Source: Grifola frondosa
Lineage: Eukaryota > Basidiomycota > Agaricomycetes > Polyporales > Grifolaceae
Direction of reading: 5' to 3'
NCBI GenBank assembly: GCA_001683735.1
Contig: LUGG01000011.1
Coordinates: forward strand, 620,001 to 684,000
Length of the DNA stretch: 64,000 nucleotides
A model generated the notes under the pieces. It saw nothing but the letters and a program-made list of their open reading frames with translations, was not told the DNA's origin and did not search any database. Shown here one piece after another: positions 21,834 to 32,836 of this stretch. A program made the position numbers and the translations under genes. Positions within the stretch are counted from its first letter, which is position 1. Every line of letters begins with the position of its first letter.

Positions 21834-22675
21834 TTACAAGTCAATTAGGCATTGTACCACCGCTTGATGCGTAGGTGGCCGGGAATTGTGTACGATATAA
21901 CAGCGAGAAAATTTAGGTTCCGCCGTGTACTTGTTTCGATGAACGTTGCGTTCGAACAGCTTATCGCCAAATGTTTCCAGCGTAGTGGAGGACAGAATCA
22001 GTTTGTTACTACGGTAGAAATGTGGAGTACAATTGTCAAACTCGATTGCGCAGGAATCTATATTGATGTTGCTGAGCATGTTTTTGTCGGTCATAGACAT
22101 GTACTCACTGCTGTATGGCCCGCCTCACCAGAATGTCATCGCCGCGTCTCATATTCACAACACCGCCACTCGTGATGCCTCGTCGGACCGCGACAACCTC
22201 CCCAAACCATACCTGGCCCGCATCGTGTTCGATGACATTGATGTTTGGATGTGCCACGCCTTCGTTTTCAAAATAGAACAATGTGAGCCGGGTGACACGG
22301 CCGTTGGGCCCAGGAGGGTTATCGATCACGACGTCCTCTGTACCAATGTGGATGTCGGCGACCGCGAAAGTGCTGTCGGTGATACATATGTCTGTTACGC
22401 CATTCACCTGATATCTGTGGAATGGCACGTGGACAAATCTAGCAGGTCCGTTGATTGGGACATAAAATGCACGGACGTCCCGTCTCTGTTTTCTGTTGCA
22501 ATGAACAATGCGCGATTGATGACCGACAACTCACCTCAAACGACATAGTGCCTGTGTGTGAGTGTGCGGACACCACAGCTGGTAAGGGATAGTTAGGGGC
22601 GCCCGCCCTCAGCATCCTATCATTGCGGAAAACAAAAAAGCCGATCACACATCCGCCCCCGTTCTGCATCCGCAT
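21834..22675 (-). CDS. Accessory gene B, hypothetical protein
   Basis: Unknown protein of about 251 aa from three minus-strand exons, 22675-22535, 22485-22109 and 22071-21834. All phases agree and both introns start gtgagt. No signal peptide or membrane segment is obvious. The central part is rich in beta-type residues (FYVPINGPARFVHVPFHRY, TRLTLFYFENEG). It lies tail to tail with gene A, whose stop is 33 bp away. The function cannot be inferred. Confidence 0.6.
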
Positions 22676-22895
22676 TCTGATCGTGGCTGCATTTTACTCA
22701 TGCACATCATCGACGACAGCTATACACCCTGTCCGCATGCACACGTAGGGCACCAAGCTTTTTCGAGGGGAGAGGCAGGAGAGGCGGGGGAGTATGCGAG
22801 CGTGCGACACGAAAATAATTAATTTAAGGTCGGGACACAAGAAAGGTTCGATCCTCTCCAAGAACAATATTGGTGAACAGCGAATAAATGGTACA

Positions 22896-23813
22896 CTATA
22901 CTGCTATCACTTCAGCGAATGTATCATCTTCCCTGGGTGGAGTGTTACAGCCGTGTGCACAATGAGAGCCGCCTCGGCGCCACATGACTATAATGCTTTG
23001 TCGCGCGATGATGTCGATCGTGTGGGTGCTGTAGGGATAAAGAGAGGTGTATATGCCCATATGATCCCCGAAGATGCGGACGGTGTAAGCGCAAGCGGGG
23101 CCCGGCGCGCCAAGTGGGAGAAGGGTGTTTACAGATTTGTGACTCCAAAGAGGTTCACGAACACGAATGTCAAATCCTCGCATGGTATATTTGACGATGA
23201 GGTCCACTGTACACTCGTCAGGCACGTGGTGGCCTATAAGATTGCAAGGGCTGATCAAGCCGCACATGTTGAGCATGAGTTGGGGATAGGCGCAATATAC
23301 ACCATCTGCAGAAATGCCGTTGGTGAGTGCGGTGTTCCAAAACAACGTGGTGGGGTGGAGCGCGGACATGGATGCGCTCTGAATCACATCGATTTGCAGG
23401 TTTCCATTTTTCAACCGGACGACTTGCATGATGCCGCCATTGTAGTGGGTTTGCATGTCTTGAGGGAAGACGGGCTTGTAGTGGGCGAATAACACTAGGT
23501 ATGAAACCACGCGGTTGAACATGTTGTGAGGTACATAAATGTCGAGATCGTCCGCGTGCCAGGTATTATAACGAGGGAGGATATATTCCAAAGCAGCAGA
23601 GCCTGATATAATGGAATTGGTGATGCGCATCAGATTGCGAAAGTGAACAGGTTTGGCGAGGTAGCAAGCGAGCAATGAGCGCAATTTGCCAGATAGGTAC
23701 TCGGCGACAATGCAGTCGGCGTCCCGCGAAGTACCTTTGAAGGCGAGAAGGTCGCCTACATGCATGTAGTCAAAAGTAATTCGCATAGTGTCGTGATTGA
23801 GCGTGGACAACAT
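22896..23813 (-). CDS. Accessory gene C, F-box-like / nucleotidyltransferase-fold-like protein
   Basis: Single-exon frame of 305 aa from the ATG at 23813. The N terminus (ITFDYMHVGDLLAFKGTSRD) resembles an F-box-type helix-loop. The next part, ISGSAALEYILPRYNTWHA followed by DDLDIYVP, resembles the GS...D-x-D core of nucleotidyltransferase-fold proteins and recurs in many Agaricomycete hypothetical proteins. Whether it has catalytic activity is unknown. A TATA-like TATAAAAA on the minus strand lies about 40 nt upstream. The two similarities are my own reading of the motifs and need a profile search. Confidence 0.6.
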   Translation of the reverse strand: MLSTLNHDTMRITFDYMHVGDLLAFKGTSRDADCIVAEYLSGKLRSLLACYLAKPVHFRNLMRITNSIISGSAALEYILPRYNTWHADDLDIYVPHNMFNRVVSYLVLFAHYKPVFPQDMQTHYNGGIMQVVRLKNGNLQIDVIQSASMSALHPTTLFWNTALTNGISADGVYCAYPQLMLNMCGLISPCNLIGHHVPDECTVDLIVKYTMRGFDIRVREPLWSHKSVNTLLPLGAPGPACAYTVRIFGDHMGIYTSLYPYSTHTIDIIARQSIIVMWRRGGSHCAHGCNTPPREDDTFAEVIAV

Positions 23814-25200
23814 GATAAATACGGTGAGCGCATTCGATGGAGCTGGCAAAGTTTTTATATGAATGACATTGGCGGATGTTGGAACAGGAGGCGGGGGGGG
23901 GGAGACATGACGTTGAGATTGGAACGACTATGGTCCGCCGTTGTTGCATGTGTGTGCATCCGCGCGGAACTGTTGCTTTTGTCCAAAACACCAGCGGGGC
24001 AAGTGCGGTGGTGTTTGTGTAAGATCCGGTCGTGTTCTGTTAAACACAGGCGTGGTAAGTTGCAGCCATTTTGGAAGACAAGCGTCATCTTGAACGATGT
24101 ATGCTCAGGTGTTAGTTATCTCACATATTTTGTTTCTGTGAAAGCAGTTGAAAACGACGCGGCGAGAAGTCCGGCAGAGAAATCGCCTCCCGTGTGATGT
24201 GTATGACTTCATAGAGGGGTGTATGGTATGTTCTGAGAGCGAGTCGAATACAATTGTATGCCGCTGTAGAGAAAAGTATTCCAGAGGAGTGTCGAGACGG
24301 CTCACAAGGCGCAAGCCGTTGTAGCCCCCTCCCCCCCCCTCCTCTGGGAAAAACAAACGTTCTTTGCATGTGTCTGCATAGGGTGCTGTTGGAGGAGAAT
24401 GACATCAAAAGCATCACAGGTTTGTGCAGTTCAAGGAACAAGCTACGGAAGAGATGTGAAGGGGGAGAATGACGACGTGGCGGAGGTGAACGTCGAGCGT
24501 TAACCAATTTTGCAGGCGTTGAAATCTTTGCACGGCGTCGACCGCAACGATGGGCGCGAACGGGTTTTCGCGGGGCGAACCTTTTTATATAACCAAACAT
24601 ACACAATACACCGATACAAAATTTCAGAAAGCGAAATGATACCCAAACAAAAGTAATGAGACGTAGCGGAGAAGAAGAAGGTCAGAATGAGGCCAAACAA
24701 ACAAGCTAATGTACAAAGAGGCCACTAAAATGACAACAACAGATGCGCAAAAAAGCAAAGGTACACAAGATGACGTAGAGTAGGAGGAGGCGAACTGAAA
24801 AGGTACAAAGATTCCGAATAAATTTAGGAAAACATATGTTTTTGAGTTTTAGAATACTTTGTGTTGTTTTTGTGATGTTTCCAGTATGGTTCCAGTCAGA
24901 ATGGGTCGATCATGAAGATGAGCATCTGCTGTGCATAGAATCATGAGGTTAGAACAAGGCACACCACATGAAATGAAGGGCCATACCTGGAGCGGAAAAT
25001 GCGTGAGCTGCTGAAAACATTGTAAGGTTTTTTGATGTTTTTGGTGTTAACGATTTTGTGATTTTTTTTGTTTTCGAGTTTCTGTGATAGAGAAAAAGAA
25101 GAAATAGGAGAGAATGACATGAAAAGGTACTAGATAGAACAGATTAAGTGGGGGGAAGTTAGCACGGTTCCACAAAACCGGACCTAGCTCCGAACCTTGT
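23814..25200. other. Long intergenic region within the accessory cluster
   Basis: Contains only the promoter side of gene C and low-complexity open frames. There are G-rich (23890-23905) and C-rich (24326-24345) runs and AT-rich DNA around 24590-25080. No supported gene, RNA or terminal repeat was found. Confidence 0.45.
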
Positions 25201-26820
25201 TCACATCATGGCAGTCTCCTGGTCGAGGTCCAGATGAACGTCGCCAGAAGTGTCAGGCGCAGAATATAGCAAAGAGATACTGTTAAGTTCAAAGCCACAC
25301 CGCCATGTTGTCCATAGCCTGTTGCGTTTGGCGGCTTCGCCTTCTTTCCAACGAATTAAGAAACACTCCACCAAAACAATGTCGTTGTCGCCGAGGACGG
25401 CAGGCGATAATTTCTTCATCGTGAATTTGGGACCGAATTCTTTGAGCGCATCATACACTCGCGTGAACAATGCAGGCTATGGCTACAAGTGAGAAGTTAA
25501 CGCGCGAAATGAAGTGCCCATGCTTACGGTGACTGCTCGCTCGCCTTTGGTGCGTGTCATCATATATTTATTGGCTATACGGTATCATAGGACACATCTG
25601 TTTATATGATAAATGCTTGAGTATGCAGTGAACAATGGTGTGCTTACTTTCGATCGGGGAACAGTGTGTATTAATGAGGGCATCCGCCGCGAGCGCATCG
25701 GTTTCATGGAGTGGATGAATTCTGATGCTAACTTTGGGGTGTGGTTCCCCGCCAAGCATGTAGAACCAGAGCTTGGTGACGTGGCCAATTAACCATATGG
25801 AAACAGGTTTCTCATCATAGCACAGAAATTTGGCCAAACCTGTGTCGCCGGGAGTGGTAATGCCCCATGAGGTGGTAGAAGGCAAGTTAGCGATGGAAAA
25901 GCGGGCACCGCCAATGTCGGCGAACCGCACAAAGGCGGCCAACCGACTGTGTGTATGATATACGTAAGACAACAACCACAGAATCAAAAACATGCAACGT
26001 ACATCATGAAAGGTGCAGTGAGATAGCCCGGGTTAACAATCTGATCCGGATCGACAGTGGGGGGGGCGTGTCAGCAGGTTCTAGCGGAGGAGGACCATCG
26101 TCGTCATCGTCTTCGCGGTGTTCATCGAGCTTGTCATTGATCGTATCATAGTCCTCCCTTTCCACAGGTATCAACAGTGGCATGTCTGTGTACTCGTCCT
26201 TGGCATTGGCGTTGCCGGGGTTGTGATCGCCAGAGCTTGCAGTGCGTGTGGTCGTGGAGCTGTCGGAGTGTGTTTCCATGAACAGGTCGGTTCCACATGC
26301 TTGCATTCTAACAGAGATGATTGTTAGAGCGCATACAAATGACAACAGGCGTGGAAAAACACGCACTCAACGCCGTGATGAGGCATGGCGAAAGTATCAT
26401 CACCGCCGATGTGGTCGGAGACAGACGATCTACACGGCAAATACATTAGCGAAGTGCAACATGTTGATGTAGAAGAATTGCACACGACTTCGCTCCCTCA
26501 ACATCACCAGCGATGTGCTCAGAGGCTGATCTACACAGCGAATATAATTAGTGAACAGCATCATGTTGATGTAGAAGATTTGCGCACGACACAATTGCCG
26601 GCGCGGTGAGGTAGTCCGGATCGTAAAGGGCATTGGGCATGTCGGGTCCAATGTCTTGCGCACGCGAACGACCTTGTGAGCGGACTGTGATCTGTGATGG
26701 AGGCTGACCTGCGGTTCTGAAGGATGTGGACATCATTATTGTGTGCTCAGCAACACAACAGGCAACTTACTTTCGACGTTTGTTGTTGCGCGTAGTGGGG
26801 TGAGTGGAGCGGGTCGACAT
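25201..26820 (-). CDS. Accessory gene D, hypothetical protein with duplicated exon (frameshifted)
   Basis: Unknown protein of about 400 aa. Minus-strand exons: 26820-26771, 26716-26588, 26530-26486, 26429-26367, 26307-26003, 25946-25648, 25574-25528 and 25476-25201. The N terminus is basic (TTRNNKRRK) and the middle acidic (EHREDDDDDG). The C-terminal half is a compact domain (ARFSIANLPSTTSWG, KLWFYMLGGEPHPKV, FGPKFTMKKLSP, IVLVECFLIRWKEG). Exons 3 and 4 (SSASEHIAGD and SSVSDHIGGD) and their preceding introns are tandem duplicates. A run of eight C near 26060 (minus strand) puts the frame off by one; with one base changed the sequence continues into DPDQIVNPGYLTAPFM and a good gtacgt donor. 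Confidence 0.6.
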
Positions 26821-26899
26821 AGAACAGAAAAGGCAAGAAAAATTTAGATGGTTGAGAAACGTGAAGAATGGGAAGCAGAGATTCGCGGTCATGGTGAGC

Positions 26900-26908
26900 C
26901 TTTATAGC
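26900..26908 (-). promoter_or_regulatory. TATA-like box of accessory gene D
   Basis: Reads GCTATAAAG on the minus strand, about 80 nt upstream of the ATG at 26820. Assigned from sequence and spacing only. Confidence 0.35.
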
Positions 26909-26984
26909 ACACTACACACACGATGCTATACCGGCTTGGACATGTTCACGTAGAAAAGGAATGGGTGGATTGGCATATCCGCTC

Positions 26985-27310
26985 CTCATAGCGGACAGAC
27001 AATGGATGGCGCTTAGCGATCGGCGGATAACAGGAGCGGATGACAAATGACGAGCAGCGGATAATGGATGGCGTGTAGCAGATAACAAATGCCATTCGAC
27101 CCGTGGATTCAACGTTTGCGTGGTGTTGAAAATGGTGTATCGGCATCGTCGGCTCCCAATGATCGACAAAAGTCGGATAACGAACGATCATTAATGGATG
27201 AAAAAAGCGGATGACGGATGGCGGGTAGTGGATAACGGATAACAGGTCCCGGATGACGGATAGCAGATAGCGCACAACAGGTGGCGGGTGACCGAGAACA
27301 GGTAGCGGGT
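26985..27310. repeat. Degenerate minisatellite (GCGGATAAC-type)
   Basis: Variants of GCGGATAACGGATGGCGGGTAG recur about every 10-25 bp over roughly 320 bp. Units are imperfect and differ in length. It lies in the 870-bp gap between accessory genes D and E; the remainder of that gap (27311-27685) shows no gene. Confidence 0.65.
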
Positions 27311-27685
27311 AGTGCAAGCAGTGGTACGCGACAATGTGGCGAATGGGACAACTCGGATTTGGAAGGGAAGAAGATTGCATAACCGGATGAGTTAAGCACG
27401 GTTAACTGCACATGTGGTCAGCATTAGTGGAGGTGGAGTGTACGATCGACGCGGATGGCCATCCTGTCGTAGCTCATCATGCACCACAGGAGCTGATCAC
27501 AGCCTACTCCAATCTGTCTCCGCCACGGGTAGAGGAACGGACCGGTGAGCAGGCGGATAGTTCCGTTTGATGAGCATGACCAACGGCATTGAGGATGCTA
27601 GGGAGGCTTGTAGATAAAAACCGAACGTACTGGGTGTCGTGTGCATCCCGCCATATTTCCAAACCATCCTTTGTCAATTCTGAAA

Positions 27686-28793
27686 ATGTCTTTTTTACGA
27701 GGTCAGCACCATAGTGATCAATGAGATTGGAGTGCTTACGCTGCTTGCAGCATTTGAAGGTGGTCTTGTGCGAGAAATGTGGCCATACGACATCGGGATT
27801 CCCATCAAAGACATTGCAACGTTGAAGAAGCTACCCGCATGGAAAGTAATGCCTGCCACAGCGGAGGAGATTTCTGAGTGGTTGGTCGTGGAGTCCATTG
27901 AGAGTAAGGTGGATAGAGTCGAAAGGCCAACAGTCCTGTATCATCCGTCTTTGAAGGACAAGAAGACACGGGTGACGATTCGCTTACAAGGCTTCGTGGA
28001 GTCGATCAACCTAGCCCCGTTGGGCAATTGGGACGGGTACGTGTTCTCACCATTTACACGTCTATGGCGATTCTAATCCGGTTGGGTAGTAAGGAGCACA
28101 CCGCGGGTGGCACGTTACAGCATCTTACACTCACCGATGGGGGATTAACGAAGGTTTTCAAGCATCAACTTGATTCACTGGACGAGCTGCATTATGCGAT
28201 ACTGTCATTCATGCGACACGACACGCACGAGTTGGATAGGCCAAGTGAATGTCCCAACATATGCCTGGGCCACCGAGTGTTCCACAAGGTGGGTGACGTC
28301 TCGTATCTAGCATGGATGCGAGCCTTGAAGTCGTAACAGATCCCGTTGGTGAACCGGAAGCAAATATTGAATGCCCTACGTGCAGGCGACGACCCTACAG
28401 GTAAGGCCGCCAAAATATGTGAACGGTGGCGAGTCCCGTTTCGAATCGGGCTCGGGGTCCAACATGAGGATGGCAAGATAGTGCGGACGACACAGCTTGC
28501 TGTTCGCAAGGGGGACTTCATGGACGTCAGTTTCATGCCGAAGATAGTCACCTTAAGGTCCCGTCAGGGAGTGCAATACATGGTGAAGTTTGACATTCAG
28601 GAGGTGGTTCGTTTGTTCACTAGGAATGAGTTGTCGGTGAGTGTGCGTTTTTACTTTGTGTGCTAAACTGATCGGCGTCCAGGACAAAGTTTTATCATTA
28701 CTACAGCCAGAGCTCGCGGAACGTGGCATGTCTCCGATTGAGGATGCAGATTCCGGTTTCTTGTATGAAGACAGTGGGCATGCAATCAACTGA
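27686..28793 (+). CDS. Accessory gene E, hypothetical protein
   Basis: Unknown 302-aa protein from five plus-strand exons, 27686-27701, 27751-28036, 28090-28288, 28340-28636 and 28683-28793; all phases agree. The first exon is 16 nt. The protein is soluble, with mixed helices and strands (LPAWKVMPATAEEISEWL, VTLRSRQGVQYMVKFDIQEV). It ends 85 bp from the stop of the Helitron gene, which runs toward it on the other strand. The clean five-exon structure contrasts with the decayed Helitron next to it. The function is unknown; an OB-fold or RPA-like role, as in some Helitrons, is conceivable but not shown by motifs. Confidence 0.65.
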
Positions 28794-28878
28794 AATTTGT
28801 TGGGAATTCCTTGCAGATGTGACAGTATATAAATGTTGTGTTCGCTTGGGCGGTACTGTTTGCTCTGCACGTAACATG

Positions 28879-30741
28879 TCAAGCCGAGACATATGTATAC
28901 ATCACATGACTGGCAAACCTACCATCCAACGACCCTAACCGATTGTTGTCGTTCTCTGTCTCCATATCCCGTACGCATTCACGACCCATACTTGCACCGT
29001 CGTGACGCCAGATGGTGTCGGTGTTTGCAATCACGCGGCATGTGAAATGATCTGCGCCCGCATACACCACTCCGCCCAAACGCCACGTATGATGTGTGCC
29101 ATGAACTGGTAGACATAAACGAACACTAACCTCCACGTCAACGTCTACTGCGTGCAATTGAGAGACATCTATGCATAGCACTGGAGGACAGCATGTTAAA
29201 ACTGTGTGTACATCGAGCAACTCACCGCACTGACGACAACGGATGACACAGGTGTTCTCCAACAGCCGTTTGACACAATCTGTGATTGACAAACGTGAAG
29301 GTATGGAATCCCACAAGAACGGAAAGATGCTCCAGATGTATTCTTGGTCCATGTCGATCTCGCACGTTTGTGATGTGCCACACGTAGTACAGTCTGTGGA
29401 CGACACCGCGAGTGGCGTTCTGCACTGGAATAAAAACCGCATAATGTCTGACACAGCTGTCATTGATTGTCCCCACCGAGGAAAGAGATTAGGCTGCAAA
29501 CGGAATAAAATATCACGTACATTGTCCCGTATGGATTCCAATTCGTCGCTAGAAGAAAGCGATGCTCGCAAACAATGTTTGACAATGACCATGAGCTCAT
29601 TGCCGGGTGCGACAGAGTCCAGCCAGTGATGTGGTTTGTCTTGGAACATGTTATACAACACGGTGAGTACTGCATCATATGCGCAACTCCAGTTGTTGCG
29701 GTCCCAAACCAACCCTTTCAGTGTGGTCGTCACACCATTGTGAGCTGTCGAAAACTGTGTTCGTTTTGAAGGTTGCCATGCTCCTCCTTCGTGTTTGCGC
29801 TTGACAGATGTCGTCGACAGCACACAAGGCACGCGTTTACTTGGCGCCGATGTACGTGAGTTTAAATGAGCCGGAGACGTTAGCTCGTGGTCGCTATCTC
29901 TTGCCCAATTGATGGCCGAATGCACTCGAAGCGGCACATGCCGGGAACCAAAGTGGGCTTGGTAGCTGTGAATAAGTTCATTTCGGGTGGTACCATTAAT
30001 GCTGTTCGGCAGTGTTCCCTCACACCGTAACCTGGTAATGTCATCGAGAATTTCAAGCTCTCGAAACTCTCTTCTCAACGCACCGCTTGCTCCACCACGC
30101 ATCTTCTGTTCACTAAATCCTTCAATAATAAGAGTGCCCTCCAGGGAAGAACTGCGCGAAAATACGGTGTATAATGATTGGTGGTTGCGGCACTCTACAG
30201 GATGACATACATTATACAGTCGCGTGCGGCCTTGACATGCGAAATCCGTCATGGCAAAATTAGGTAGAACACAAACCTGTTCACGGTTAATGTTAATGTT
30301 GTCGTCATTTGGCATCATGCATCGTATTTTCTTCTTCGTTTTAACAAGCGGTATAACATTTGCGGGCAAATCACTTAAGCAGACAGCCTTCGGAGGGTTG
30401 ATCAAACGCACAAACAATGTTTCTAAGCACTCCTTACCATTTTGGAGCTCCCGTGATGACCAAGAATGCACGACCGCTTCCGCACCATTGGTTGCACATA
30501 ATTCGGTGGCTTCGTTCGTCTTCAAAATGACCGGCATCCCTATACACAATGCCAGCACTCCTGCGTGATGTTCGGTAACTGCTGGAGCTAAAGACCATAA
30601 CACATCTTGTGCCTCACTCGCAACAACATTTGTAGTTCTTGCCGGATCCACGGAAAAAGCAAAGATTTTTTTGGGTACGACGAACCGAATTTTGTCCCTC
30701 TTGGTTACACCAAGTGTCAAGAGAATGAAAGTAATGAAGAC
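28879..30741 (-). pseudogene. Helitron helicase C-terminal part plus ubiquitin-protease-like domain
   Basis: Begins in a shifted frame around DPARTTNVVASEAQDVLW and covers the helicase end (LCIGMPVILKTNEATELC, FACQGRTRLYNV, HQSLYTVFSRSSSLEGTLI, LRREFRELEILDDITRL). After a basic linker comes a cysteine-protease-like domain: GLVWDRNNWSCAYDAVLTVL (Cys box) and, 200 residues later, HHTWRLGGVVYAGADHFTC with WRHDG (His and Asp boxes). Two Cys pairs lie between (CTTC, CRQC), like the zinc fingers in ubiquitin-specific proteases. The resemblance to peptidase family C19 is from motif order only; the true substrate is unknown. Confidence 0.7.
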
Positions 30742-30853
30742 GACGACCGTTCCGATTCGCGAACGAAACCGCCCGGTGACTGTTAATTGCGTCACGATGA
30801 CAATTACGAGCGGTAATAATAGAGACGTCACGAAAACGACTGTCTTCTAACGA

Positions 30854-32836
30854 TCACGGTATCAGAGCATTGCTAACAACACGGGAACGAAGTAACTTAC
30901 AATCTGCCGTCGTGCACGATTTGTAACGGAGGTTGGAAAGCGCAATGCGGAACGCTTCATCCGCTTCCGTACAACCAGTTTGTCGCATATTCTGACGCAA
31001 GATCACAACTGTGGTGAACATATGCCAAATCGCCTTGCCTATCGCCATACGTTGAACTGACTGTGTTTGCGCGCTCGACCATTCACTAACGTTGTCACTG
31101 TACAACGGTGTTTGCCCCCGGCCTGCTGGCGGCAACTGCGCAAAGTCCCCGGCCAGAATCACATTTTTCCCCCCAAAAGTCAGGGATGGCTCACCGAATG
31201 CCTTCGTCAGTTGTGAACTGATGTGGTATATATCTGAACAAGATATCATCGACACCTCATCAATAAAAATTAACTCCACACGTAAGAATCTCCCTCGAAC
31301 CTTCGACAAACATGAAATGCTTACAGTGTCACCTTCAGCGTTGTGTGGTCCAAACCCAAGCATCGAATGGTATGTCGACCCGTTTATCAACGCCGCACTA
31401 CCTCCCGTGGGCCCAAGCACTGCAAACCTGTATTCCTCACCTCTGGAAATCAGGAAGTACATTAACGAAGATAACACGCGGGATTTACCCGTACCTCCCA
31501 TTCCGCCAAGGTACATCCGTAACGGGTCCCTCCGCGTGTGTATTAGATGCATCGCTGCCAGTTCGAAAGCACGAAGTTGTTCAACGTTCAATTGGAAATG
31601 TTCGACCACGTTATGCAGTAGTTTGACGTCTACGTCTTGTGGGCCTCGTGACGTATCCAGACCGTGAGAATACATCCTATCGAGGTCTTCAAGTAACAAC
31701 GCCCTTACGATATTGACTCCCTCCCACTCGTGGCAGTTTCTGCCTGGATCGGCATCAAGAAGTAAACAGTCCGGATCATGTTTGCCCACTCGTCGATCTG
31801 CTTCCATCTTTTTCGCGGTGTCCACCAAACGTTTCCAATCTAACGGCTTCTTGTGTACCAAAATTGACGGATACTGATCTTCATCATCATATACTACCCC
31901 TGTGTCAACAATACTTCCCAATAGCTGTGTCACACGTTCCCTTTCCTTGTGATTCGCAGCAGAACGATGACCGAGATGATCAGAGGCGTCCAACACCAGG
32001 CTTTCCTCATACCTCCCAAGAATTTCTTCTGTGTCGTGGTCTAACATCTCTTCCGAATCTACTTGAGCCCCATCCACACCGAGTGGAAAATCAACATCGA
32101 TTCCTATGTCTGCCGCTTTTCGTTGCGCGCGAAAATCATCACGCGCGTCAAGACATTTGTACAAAACGTTCATATTTTTCATGACGGCCTGATGCTCAGG
32201 AAAAAAAGAGGTGTTAACAAAAGCATCTTCCCAAGTGGATGTGCGCGCTCTCAAATCCTGCCCTGTGCGCCACCCACAAGGACAGAAAATCACAAGCATG
32301 CTCATGCAATATTCTTCCCGGTCTCCCCTGTCCTTCCGAGGAAGTGTCCCACCCACGAAGTTAAGTACAACATTAGTGGACTCAACAGACAATGTGACTC
32401 CGTGTGATTGCCTTTGAGGGTGTCCCTCTACATACCGGTAAATGCGCTTGCGTTGCAAATCACAATCGTTGTCACTGTCATGGTCCGTCGGTGCATCTGA
32501 ATCACCTGAATCGCTAAATGGCGGCTCACGTTCAGCACGAGTCAGGCAACGCACTTCTGTGCGTCGGCTGTAATCGTACAGTGACCAGTACTCAAAGAAG
32601 TCAGGACGATAAACATAATCTGTCACCTTACTTATCGGGACAACCCCATTCAGCGCCGTCCCTAGCACAACAGTCTCCTCCATATGATCCGGTAAGTATC
32701 GTTCACTATCTTCCGCATAACCAGATTTCATGGCACGGTTAACGTAACTCTTCCAGTAAAATGAGCGGAATCGTTTGTCCGTATAATGATCCGGATGGCC
32801 CAACAAGTGTGCAGCCACAGATGGCCCACCTGTTTC
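30854..32836 (-). pseudogene. Helitron PIF1-like helicase segment, N-terminal part
   Basis: In-frame continuation after the first stop. Walker A is GGMGGTGKSRVLSSL, Walker B is LIFIDEVSMIS, and motif III is VILAGDFAQLPPAGRG; motif IV-type residues are near VVILRQNMRQTG. It ends at an in-frame TGA, after which the frame goes on with ITARNCHRDAINSHRAVSFA, the expected next helicase block. The stop could derive from a C-to-T change at a CpG (CGA to TGA). Confidence 0.85.

Noticed and set aside
22795..22870. GGTTCGATCC like a tRNA B box
   Set aside because: No A box at the proper distance and no acceptor or anticodon stem can be folded around it.
24121..24606. Minus-strand frame of 161 codons rich in Arg, Ser and Pro
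   Set aside because: Low-complexity composition from a C/G-biased strand; no splice support and no recognisable domain.
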